Shown here: piece after piece, positions 17,453 through 24,502 of the stretch
How the letters are laid out: every line of letters starts with the position of its first letter
How positions within the stretch are numbered: position 1 is the first letter of the stretch
Notes under the pieces: generated by a model
Told to the model about the DNA's origin: nothing
The model's input: only the letters and a program-made list of their open reading frames with translations
The model's database searches: none
Origin: Candidatus Zipacnadia bacterium
GTDB lineage: Bacteria > Armatimonadota > Zipacnadia > JALGUG01
Length of the DNA stretch: 32,662 nt
Direction of reading: 5' to 3'
Assembly: GCA_029820995.1 (NCBI GenBank)
Contig: JALGUG010000024.1
Location: 1 to 32,662 of the forward strand
Position numbers and translations under genes: made by a program

Positions 17453-17572
17453 CTTCCCCAACGGCCGCAAGGACCCCATGACCCCGGTGGGGAAGTCTCC
17501 CCGACCAGAATCGCGCTGCGCCGAGGTCGGACCAGGGAGGTATACGCCGGATGGCGACGCCCAACCGCCATC
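17453..17572 (-). promoter_or_regulatory. Structured 5' leader of the homocysteine operon with possible SD-masking switch
   Basis: Read as minus-strand RNA, the leader holds a 7-bp hairpin at 17550-17572 (GATGGCG / CGCCATC, 9-nt loop), a 6-bp stem at 17501-17530 (CCGACC / GGTCGG), and a 5-bp hairpin at 17489-17502 (GGGGA-GACT-TCCCC). The sequence CUUCCCCA at 17488-17495 belongs to the last hairpin but is also a perfect 8-nt complement of UGGGGAAG at 17453-17460, which is the ribosome-binding site of the UPF0280 gene. The two pairings exclude each other, as in a translational riboswitch or attenuator. It does not match a SAM-riboswitch consensus that I recognise. The 354-bp gene-free gap 17445-17798 contains this leader, its promoter and the leader of the heparinase gene. 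Confidence 0.4.
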
Positions 17573-17593
17573 GCCAATAGACAATTAATCGTC

Positions 17594-17622
17594 ATTCTAT
17601 CCCCCTGCCTGCTGCCTGGCAA
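17594..17622 (-). promoter_or_regulatory. Candidate sigma-70 promoter of the homocysteine operon
   Basis: On the minus strand TTGCCA (17617-17622) and TAGAAT (17594-17599) are exactly 17 bp apart, each five of six matches to consensus. The -10 lies in a small AT-rich island that stands out in this GC-rich region. Transcription would start near 17587 and leave a leader of about 143 nt before the ATG at 17444. Confidence 0.55.
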
Positions 17623-17623
17623 G

Positions 17624-17746
17624 GTGCTTTCGGACACAGCGAAGGACGAGGTCCCGGCCAAAGCACTCGTAACCCCGACCCGTGACTTCGGTAGTTCACG
17701 TCCCAGAGGTACCGCGCCGGGCATTACACCCGCTGACTTGCGGGTG
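17624..17746 (+). promoter_or_regulatory. Inverted-repeat-rich region upstream of the heparinase-like gene
   Basis: Three inverted repeats follow one another: GTGCTTT (17624-17630) with AAAGCAC (17660-17666), enclosing a small GGAC-GAG-GTCC hairpin; CGTGA (17681-17685) with TCACG (17696-17700), an operator-like 20-bp dyad; and CACCCGC (17727-17733) with GCGGGTG (17740-17746), a 7-bp hairpin with loop TGACTT. They lie 53-175 bp before the ATG at 17799. They could be a structured leader or protein-binding sites. No clear -10/-35 pair for the plus strand was found. Confidence 0.35.
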
Positions 17747-17798
17747 ACTCCACGACCCGTCGTTGCCATCGGGCGGCGCACCGGGAAGTGAGGCTATC

Positions 17799-20700
17799 AT
17801 GATTGCTGTCTTGAGCTTGCTGGCGTGCATTCCTTGGGCGGCGCCTCCGGAGTTTGGGCCCCTGCCGCCCAACTGCAGACTGCAGGATGGGGCCTATATC
17901 TTCGAGTCCGGAGAGCAGGGAACGGCAGATCAGTACCTGCTCACTAAGCAGCCGTTCCGCGACTTCATCTTCCAGTTCACACTCACGCGCCTGCGGAACG
18001 CGGGCGACCGGGAACGCGCTCTCGTGACCTTCGCCCGTGACCCGGACAAGGCGGCCAACCGGCGGTGTTTCTTTCTGCCCGTGACCTCCTTTGCTCCGGG
18101 CCGGCCTCAGCGCGTCCGCCTCATTGTGCTGGGTGGGCACGCGGTCCTCACGATCAACGGTGAGAAATACGGCAGCGACACCTCTTATGGCCGGCCGCCC
18201 GAGGCCGGCTTGGTGGGTCTGCTGCACTACTATGACTATGCCCTGGAGTACCGGGCCTTTGAACTGCAGCCACTGACTCCCGACCGGTTGCCACGTCCCC
18301 GGAACCTGCGAGCGCAGCTCACTCCGGCGGGCTGCGTGAGGCTGACCTGGCAGGAGCCGCCGGGCCTCGAGGGGCTCTTCCGGTACGTGGTGTTTCGCAG
18401 CGGCGGTGCCGCCCGCTCGGTGCACCGGCCCAAGAGCCTTTTCTTCCTCGACCGAGACACTCGCCGCGGAGCGACGTACGAATACCGCGTGGCGCTGGCC
18501 GTGGGAGAAGATCAGCATGGACCCGAGGCGACCGCGCGAGTCAAAGTGACGCAGGTCAAGCCACCGGCGCTGCTGGAGGCCGCCCGGGCGGTCTTGCGTC
18601 TGGACGACTCTGTGCGCCTCCATTGGCGGCTCCCCGCGGACTCGCGCGGTCGAGCAGTCTCGATCTACCGTGCTGCAGCGCCCCTGGCGGCGATTGACTT
18701 GCGCACACAGACCCCGCTGGCCAGGGCAGTGCCCCTGACGCAAACAAGCTTCCTGGCCCCACCCGGCAAGGAACAGCACTTCACGCTCGTGCTGGAGGAC
18801 CCGGATGACCACCATCCGGCCCTCGCTCACGTCCGCGCAGAACCCACGGCGCCCGTGGTCCAGCCTGGTCGCCCCTTTCCGCGCCGACATCCCTACCTGC
18901 TGCATACCGCCACGGACCTGGCGGCACTGCGCGCCCGGGCAAAGACCGACACAACGGCGCACACCGCCATCGAGCAGGTGCGTGCCCGGGCCGACGGCTA
19001 TCTGAAGACGCCGTTCGTGCCTCCCGGCAAGCCCAGCAATGACCAGCGCAGCGTCACGCCGCGCTTACAGCAGCTCGGCCTGGCCTATGCGCTCACGCGC
19101 GAGGAGAAGTACGCCAAGTACGTGCGGGATGCCTTGGTCGCGTACGCCGACATCTACCCAACCTTCCCCCCGCGTGCGGGACGCGCCCGGATGACGACCT
19201 CCTCCGGTCTATTCGAGGCGACCTGGTTCGTACCGCTCGTCCTGGCGTACGACTACACCTACGACAGTTCTGCCTACACGGCCCCAGACCGCAAGCACAT
19301 CGAGCAGGACCTGCTCCGCCTCGGCGTAGCGCTGTTCAAGGTGGATGATTATTCAAACCGGAAAGACCCTCGCGTGGGCGACCTGCACTACAAGTGCTAT
19401 AACTTCCAGGCGTGGTTTGACGCCTGCGTCGGGCTGGTTGGCCTCTTGCTCAAGGATGGCGATCTGTTCGAGTACGCCATTGACGGCCCCTACGGCTTCA
19501 AGCATCTCCTGGCGCACGATGTCCAGGATGACGGCCTCTTCTGGGAGCGTTCGCTGGGCTACCACAGCTTCGTTCTATACGCCCTCGCGCCCTTGCTCGA
19601 GGCGGCGTGGCACTGCAACCTCGACCTCTACAACCTCACAGTGCCGGACGACTACAACGAGGACCGCGAGGACCTGGCCAACTACTGCGTCGGCGACGGG
19701 GACAACGGGCCTAAATCGCTGAAGCTGATGTACGACGCGCCGTTCTACTTCATGTTCCCCGATCGTAGCTACGCGGTCGTAGCGGACAGTTCTCGGGGTC
19801 CGTTGTCCGGCGGGTCGCGCTACCTGACCGCGTGGCACCGCATCAGGGACCCCAAGTACGCGTGGCTCTATAATCTCGGCCGGAAGGCCCTCTCGGGCGG
19901 CGAGCTGTACCGCGGCGTCAAGGACGCAAGCGCCAGTGTGCGCCTGGCTTACGACGACCAGTTCCTGTACGTCGGGGCCCTAATCGCCGATGACGTCGTG
20001 CGCAACACACATCGCAAGCCGTCGGAGGTCTGGGCCGGGGACGCCCTATGGATCGGGCTGAAGTGGCGCGGCGAACTGGGAGGACCATACGACTTCATCT
20101 ACGGTCTCAGCCCTGGCGATCTCGACCAGGTGCCGCCTGTTCCCGCGTTGTTTAACCGCTTCGAGCTCGCCCACAACGGGCCCAGCACGGGTCGTCTCGC
20201 GGTGCGGCCTGCGCCGGAAGGCTATTCCCTGGAGTTTGCCGTGCCGTGGAGCGAGTTCGTACCCCGGGGTGGGGAAGAGGGGAGGGCGTTGCGGCCCGCT
20301 GCCGGCGACGCTATTGCGCTTGACCTGTGCGTCTACGATGGCGACCGGCGAGATGGCCCCTCGGTCAAGGAGAAGATGCTCGGGTGGTCCTGTCACACCG
20401 ATCGCTACGACTCAGCGCAGGGCGGGAAGCTGTTCTGGGGCCCCGACAGCCAAGCCCCCCAGGCCGGCAAGGTAGTTGCAGTTCCCCGCGCCCCGAAGCC
20501 GCTGCACATTGACGGTGACCTGGCCGATTGGGACACCCTCCCCTGCCGTGCCGCCGTCATCGGTCCCGGCAGCGCTGTGATGACTGATGCGGGATCGGGT
20601 CCCGATCTCAGCGCGCTGCTCCTGGGTGAGATCCCGCAGGACGCGGGCAGCTTTGCGTACACCGACGGCAAGTTCTGTAACAACGGCGTGCTGCGACGGG

Positions 20701-21962
20701 GCTGCTCGTGGTTCCCGTCGTCCGGGTTTGCGGTGCTGCGGGAGACGCCGGGCCCTGATGGGCTGCCCGACCCGGACAGCGTCGCGGTCAACTTCAACTG
20801 CGGCCCGCATGGCGGCGGACATGGCCACTCGGATCAGTTGAGCCTCGTGGTTTACGCCCGCCGGAAGCACTGGCTACCGGACTTCGGGTCCTGCCCCTAT
20901 GAGAGCAAGGAAAAGGGTCTATGGACTGCCCAAACGATTAGCCATAACACTGTCGTCGTGGACGGCGTCAGCCAACTTCCGACCGGTGACCGCAATGTCA
21001 CTTGGCCGTGCGACACGGCCTCCAGCCAGAATCGGGGCCACTTCGACTTCTTCTTTGCGGCGCCGCTAATGGCCCTTGCGCGAGGCCACAGCTCCTCGGT
21101 CTATCCCGGCGTCCGACTGCAGCGGACCGTCGCTCTCGTCGGGGGAAAGGTGCTCGACTTCTTCCGTGTCTCCAGCGACACGGAGCATGTCTACGATTAC
21201 CCCCTGCACATTGACGGCGAGTGTGTCGAATCGTCGGTTCCACTCGCCGCGCAGCAGGGAGCGCTGGGCGAGAAAGCCGGCTACCAGTTCATCACAGACC
21301 TACGGACGGCCGATGTGGAGACCTCAATCACAACGAGCTGGCAGGCCGGCGGGGCGCCCCTGCGGCTGACCTGCCAAGGCGGCGAGGGAACTCACTTCTT
21401 CGTAGGACGAAGCATCACCAACAACCTGGACCGACTGATGCCCATGGCCCTGCTGCGGCGGCGGGCGAAGAGCACCATCTTCCAGAGTCTGATCGAGCCC
21501 CCCGGCAGCGGAGCGCCGGCGGAATGCCGGTGGCTGAGCAGCGACACCGCCACAGGCGTGCGTCTTAAGAGTTCGAACAGGGACGTTCTGTTTGCGCTGG
21601 CCCTGGGGAAAGAACCTGCGTCGCTGGAGAGCCTCTCTTTTCGTGGCGCCTGTGCCGCGGCCGCCTTCGCCGACGGTCGGCCCAACGCAGTGCTGCTGGT
21701 GCGCGGAACGTCCGCCTCCTGGGGTGACCTCCAGCTCTCCTGTGACGCACCGGCGGACGTCCAAGTAACGCGCCGCAGCGACGGCCGCCTGAGCGTCACA
21801 GTCGGTCTCCGGCCGGTCCAGGGACTTCGAATCCGCGTCGGGCGAGGACGCCACACAGTGCACAGCGCCGGCCACCGGGGCGCCAAGCAAACGAAGGTAA
21901 AGTGCCGGCAAGAGTGGTTGACCTTCGAGGCGGCAAGCGACGGCAGTTACCTCATCGAATAG
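17799..21962 (+). CDS. Giant secreted heparinase II/III-like polysaccharide lyase with inserted CBM9-like module
   Basis: A 1387-residue exported protein; the ATG at 17799 follows a GTGAGG and opens a short signal peptide (MIAVLSLLACIPWAAP). Order: a LamG/DUF1080-like beta-sandwich (about 20-165, 'FQFTLTRLRNAGDRERALVT'); two fibronectin III-like domains (about 170-345, 'CVRLTWQEPPGLEGLFRYVV'); an alpha/alpha-barrel lyase domain (about 360-700); a CBM9-like insert (about 709-939); and the heparinase II/III beta-sandwich (about 940 to the end). Candidate catalytic residues are N535 ('YNFQAW'), Y588 ('GYHSFVLYAL') and H1008 in 'GGHGHSDQ', with H1010, D1028 and H1049 as likely zinc ligands. The 53-residue N-Y spacing agrees with heparinase III-type enzymes as I recall them. 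The Y-H distance is about 290 residues longer, largely because of the insert. It should cleave uronic-acid polysaccharides by beta-elimination; the exact polymer is unknown. Confidence 0.82.
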   Translation: MIAVLSLLACIPWAAPPEFGPLPPNCRLQDGAYIFESGEQGTADQYLLTKQPFRDFIFQFTLTRLRNAGDRERALVTFARDPDKAANRRCFFLPVTSFAPGRPQRVRLIVLGGHAVLTINGEKYGSDTSYGRPPEAGLVGLLHYYDYALEYRAFELQPLTPDRLPRPRNLRAQLTPAGCVRLTWQEPPGLEGLFRYVVFRSGGAARSVHRPKSLFFLDRDTRRGATYEYRVALAVGEDQHGPEATARVKVTQVKPPALLEAARAVLRLDDSVRLHWRLPADSRGRAVSIYRAAAPLAAIDLRTQTPLARAVPLTQTSFLAPPGKEQHFTLVLEDPDDHHPALAHVRAEPTAPVVQPGRPFPRRHPYLLHTATDLAALRARAKTDTTAHTAIEQVRARADGYLKTPFVPPGKPSNDQRSVTPRLQQLGLAYALTREEKYAKYVRDALVAYADIYPTFPPRAGRARMTTSSGLFEATWFVPLVLAYDYTYDSSAYTAPDRKHIEQDLLRLGVALFKVDDYSNRKDPRVGDLHYKCYNFQAWFDACVGLVGLLLKDGDLFEYAIDGPYGFKHLLAHDVQDDGLFWERSLGYHSFVLYALAPLLEAAWHCNLDLYNLTVPDDYNEDREDLANYCVGDGDNGPKSLKLMYDAPFYFMFPDRSYAVVADSSRGPLSGGSRYLTAWHRIRDPKYAWLYNLGRKALSGGELYRGVKDASASVRLAYDDQFLYVGALIADDVVRNTHRKPSEVWAGDALWIGLKWRGELGGPYDFIYGLSPGDLDQVPPVPALFNRFELAHNGPSTGRLAVRPAPEGYSLEFAVPWSEFVPRGGEEGRALRPAAGDAIALDLCVYDGDRRDGPSVKEKMLGWSCHTDRYDSAQGGKLFWGPDSQAPQAGKVVAVPRAPKPLHIDGDLADWDTLPCRAAVIGPGSAVMTDAGSGPDLSALLLGEIPQDAGSFAYTDGKFCNNGVLRRGCSWFPSSGFAVLRETPGPDGLPDPDSVAVNFNCGPHGGGHGHSDQLSLVVYARRKHWLPDFGSCPYESKEKGLWTAQTISHNTVVVDGVSQLPTGDRNVTWPCDTASSQNRGHFDFFFAAPLMALARGHSSSVYPGVRLQRTVALVGGKVLDFFRVSSDTEHVYDYPLHIDGECVESSVPLAAQQGALGEKAGYQFITDLRTADVETSITTSWQAGGAPLRLTCQGGEGTHFFVGRSITNNLDRLMPMALLRRRAKSTIFQSLIEPPGSGAPAECRWLSSDTATGVRLKSSNRDVLFALALGKEPASLESLSFRGACAAAAFADGRPNAVLLVRGTSASWGDLQLSCDAPADVQVTRRSDGRLSVTVGLRPVQGLRIRVGRGRHTVHSAGHRGAKQTKVKCRQEWLTFEAASDGSYLIE

Positions 21963-22004
21963 AACGCTGTTCAGCGAGGCCCGCACCTCCTGGCCGCCCG
22001 GCCG

Positions 22005-23216
22005 CTACCACAGCGCCACACTGGCGAAGGTCACAGCCGACTGCCCGTCGGGGTCCGGGGCTTGGCCATACTCCAGCACGCGCCCCTGCGTCGCCTCGGT
22101 GACCGCCAGGAGCGTGTAGATGCATGGCAGGCCGCAGATGTGCCGGTCATTTCCGTTCTCCGCCACGTCGGCAAAGAAACCCTCGGCGTCAACCGCCTCC
22201 ACCCGGCGCAACGTCTCCCGATCCCGAGCGCGCACAACCGCCAGAACCGCTCCGTTGGTGTGCTGCCGGTCGCCGAAGCGCGGCCCGACGTGTGCCAGGT
22301 CGGCGCTGGCCACCAGGCAGACACGCTTGCCGCTCTCGCTGATGAACGCCCTTAGGGCTGCGATGAACTCCTGGATCTCAGCGGCGTCGCTGGGTCGCGC
22401 ACCCCCGTCAATCAGCTCCTGAAAGCCCCCGCAGAGCACCGGAACCATCGCGACATCGTCGCGCTTGCCGAAGGTGTGCTGTAGCCACAACACCTGGTAT
22501 TCCACCGAGTGTTCCGTCTTGTGGACCAACTCATCGGCCAGCAAGTCTGCCGAGGTATGGTCCTGAAGAAACTCAACCGCCTCGCGGTCGGTGCGGAGAG
22601 TCCCGACGGGCGTTTGGAAGTCCTTCTCCGTGAGCACATAGGTTCCGGAAGGCCCCCAGTGGGCCGTTCCCAGAATCACATACAGTTCAGCCGGCCCAAC
22701 CGCGCGTACCGCCCGGTACGCGGCCCCGTAGCAGCTTCCGCCCCGTGCCAGGTCAATGTGCGGAGCGACATACGCCAACAGGGACTCTGGCGCCTCCACT
22801 GAGGAGGCTTCCAGCAGCCTGTCCAGCTCGGCGGAGACCGCCGTGGCATCATCGCCGAGGCTCTCAGTGGCATGCGTCGGTGGCCGAACCGCCGCCGCGC
22901 GGAAGGCGGCCGCCGCCTTGGCCCGCTCCGTTGCGAACCGCTCGCTCTCGAGCAGGAAATGCTCATCTAGCTCTGCTATTATCTGCTCGATCCGGTCCGT
23001 GAACACCATCTCGCCGGTTCGTCGAGCGATCTCAACCTGCACCTCACGGACCGAACGCGTTCCGTCCAGCATCGAAGCGATGAAAAAGACCTCCGCCGGC
23101 AACGCTAGGCCCTCCGGAGCAAAGCCCTCGGGATCGCGCAACAGGATCAGGTGGCGCCCCTGCGCCGTCAGCGGGACCGCATCCAGCGCCCGTAGCTTCG
23201 GATGTTCAGACATCAT
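22005..23216 (-). CDS. MEMO/AmmeMemoRadiSam B family protein with extra N-terminal domain
   Basis: A 403-residue protein. The C-terminal ~260 residues belong to the MEMO family (related to extradiol dioxygenases): 'LAYVAPHIDLARGGSCYGAA', 'ELYVILGTAHWGPSG', 'EHSVEYQVLWLQHTF', 'VCLVASADLAHVGPRFG' and 'HICGLPCIYTLLAVTEA'. The two histidines ('PHIDL', 'EHSVEYQ') and the cysteine of 'ICGLP' sit where MEMO proteins bind metal. The first ~110 residues form a small helical domain ('FFIASMLDGTRSVREVQVEI', 'RIEQIIAELDEHFLLES') resembling a PqqD-like or winged-helix module. The usual partner genes (AMMECR1 and a radical SAM protein) are not nearby. Two adjacent ATGs (23216, 23213) follow GGAGTGAG; the second has the better spacing. 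A promoter candidate is at 23270-23298. The biochemical role of the family is unsettled. Confidence 0.8.
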   Translation of the reverse strand: MMSEHPKLRALDAVPLTAQGRHLILLRDPEGFAPEGLALPAEVFFIASMLDGTRSVREVQVEIARRTGEMVFTDRIEQIIAELDEHFLLESERFATERAKAAAAFRAAAVRPPTHATESLGDDATAVSAELDRLLEASSVEAPESLLAYVAPHIDLARGGSCYGAAYRAVRAVGPAELYVILGTAHWGPSGTYVLTEKDFQTPVGTLRTDREAVEFLQDHTSADLLADELVHKTEHSVEYQVLWLQHTFGKRDDVAMVPVLCGGFQELIDGGARPSDAAEIQEFIAALRAFISESGKRVCLVASADLAHVGPRFGDRQHTNGAVLAVVRARDRETLRRVEAVDAEGFFADVAENGNDRHICGLPCIYTLLAVTEATQGRVLEYGQAPDPDGQSAVTFASVALW

Positions 23217-23269
23217 CTCACTCCAGCCACACAGAAAAGAGCCAAAGACAGGCCTCAGGGCTTCGACAG

Positions 23270-23298
23270 AGAATAGGAATCTCCGGCTGATGAGTCAA
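23270..23298 (-). promoter_or_regulatory. Candidate sigma-70 promoter of the MEMO-family gene
   Basis: On the minus strand TTGACT (23293-23298) and TATTCT (23270-23275) are 17 bp apart. The start of transcription would be near 23263, about 47 nt before the ATG codons. It lies in the 218-bp divergent gap shared with the RbsB-like gene, for which I see no equally good promoter. Confidence 0.45.
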
Positions 23299-23434
23299 GC
23301 CGGGTAGCGACTGGACCATCAGTGGACCGGCATGTGCGCCCGGTTGTCGCTCTCCTTCTGGCTCCCCGCAAGATAGGAGACGCAAGGAGGGCAAATCGGT
23401 GGGCGACCGTCGCGCCTCAGGAGGGCGATGTCTT

Positions 23435-24481
23435 GTGAAACGCTTAGTGACCCTATTGCTCGCTCTGGCCGTGGTAGGCAGTCTCATTGGATGCCGCCGG
23501 CCTCCGCCGCCCAAGCCGGCATCCGTGACGCCACCCGAGACGCCCACGGCGAAACCCTTGCCGAGTCAGAAGGCTGTCTCCAGCAAAAATTGTCTTCCGC
23601 CGGTCAAGCCGTCGGACGGTTGGAAGGCCTACCGTGTTGCTGCCACCATACTGACGCGCAAGCACCCCTTTTACAAGGATCTCTCCTCGGCGTTGGAAGA
23701 CACGGCACGCAAGTACAACGTTGAACTCGATATTCAGTCCAGCGAGATGAACCCCAGCGTACAGCGCGATCAGGTGCAAGACTTCATCGTCCAGCAGGTG
23801 GACGCCATCATCGTCTGCCCGGCCGATTCGGCGGCCATCGGGGGAGCAATCAGGTCCGCCAACCAAGCCGGTGTGCCGGTGTTTACCGCGGACATCGCTG
23901 CCGACGCCGGCGATGTGGTCTGCCACATCGCCTCGGACAACGTCCAAGGCGGGCGCCTGGCTGGCGAGTACATGGCGCAGGCCCTCAAGGATCAAGGCAA
24001 GATCATCATCATTGACCATCCCTCGGTGACTTCGGTGCAGGACCGCGTTCGAGGTTTTGAGCAGGCACTAGCCGGGCATCCGCAGATTGAGATCCTCGAT
24101 AAGCCGGCTGCCAACGGCCTGCGGGAGAAGGCATACGAGCGGACGAGCAACGCCCTGCTGGCGCATCCGGACCTGGACGGGATCTTCGGGATCAACGACG
24201 ACTCGGCACTCGGTGCCCTGGCGGCCTTGCGCAACGCGGACAAGGAGGGCCTCATCGTCGTCGGCTATGATGCGACCGCCGAGGCGCGCAAAGAGATCCT
24301 CGCGGGCAGCCCGCTCAAAGCGGACGTGATCCAGTACCCCGAAGATATCGGACGCCTCACCATCGAAACCATCGTCAAATACCTGAACGGAGAGCAGGTC
24401 CCGTCGCGAATTGACGTCCAGGTTGGCATCGTGGACCGGGCCGCCCTGCAGGCGCAACAGCAGGCCGGCGGTGGAGAATGA
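23435..24481 (+). CDS. RbsB-like sugar-binding lipoprotein of an ABC transporter
   Basis: A 348-residue periplasmic-binding protein of the ribose/LacI-like type. The GTG at 23435 is supported by AGGAGGG at 23419-23425 and starts a lipoprotein signal ending in 'VVGSLIGC' (lipidated C20). A proline-rich linker of about 40 residues then precedes the binding fold, longer than usual. The fold shows 'LTRKHPFYKDLSSALEDTAR', 'DAIIVCPADSAAIGGAIRSA', 'IASDNVQGGRLAGEYMAQAL', 'LDGIFGINDDSALGALAALR' and 'IVVGYDATAEARKEILAGS', all typical of sugar-binding RbsB relatives. An RbsC-like permease follows 21 bp downstream, but no RbsA-type ATPase. It would capture a sugar, perhaps ribose, at the outer face of the cytoplasmic membrane. 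Ligand specificity cannot be read from sequence. Confidence 0.87.
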   Translation: MKRLVTLLLALAVVGSLIGCRRPPPPKPASVTPPETPTAKPLPSQKAVSSKNCLPPVKPSDGWKAYRVAATILTRKHPFYKDLSSALEDTARKYNVELDIQSSEMNPSVQRDQVQDFIVQQVDAIIVCPADSAAIGGAIRSANQAGVPVFTADIAADAGDVVCHIASDNVQGGRLAGEYMAQALKDQGKIIIIDHPSVTSVQDRVRGFEQALAGHPQIEILDKPAANGLREKAYERTSNALLAHPDLDGIFGINDDSALGALAALRNADKEGLIVVGYDATAEARKEILAGSPLKADVIQYPEDIGRLTIETIVKYLNGEQVPSRIDVQVGIVDRAALQAQQQAGGGE

Positions 24482-24502
24482 GAGGGCTGAGCCTACGTTG
24501 AG

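Noticed and set aside
17445-17564. 40-residue N-terminal extension of the UPF0280 protein
   Set aside because: UPF0280 proteins begin at 'MYE-x-RTYRL', which is reached from the ATG at 17444 with its own ribosome-binding site; the extra residues fall in the leader with hairpins.
17461-17580. Possible fluoride riboswitch in the minus-strand leader, suggested by GGCGATGG and a later TCATGGGGTCC
   Set aside because: The loop between the first pairing arms is too long, the TGATGG core is not intact, and no fluoride exporter or related gene is downstream.
17724-18962. A 412-residue open frame on the minus strand antisense to the heparinase-like gene
   Set aside because: It is the reverse shadow of a gene with clear signal peptide and lyase domains; its translation is low in family-like motifs and rich in Arg and Gln, as expected of GC-rich antisense frames.
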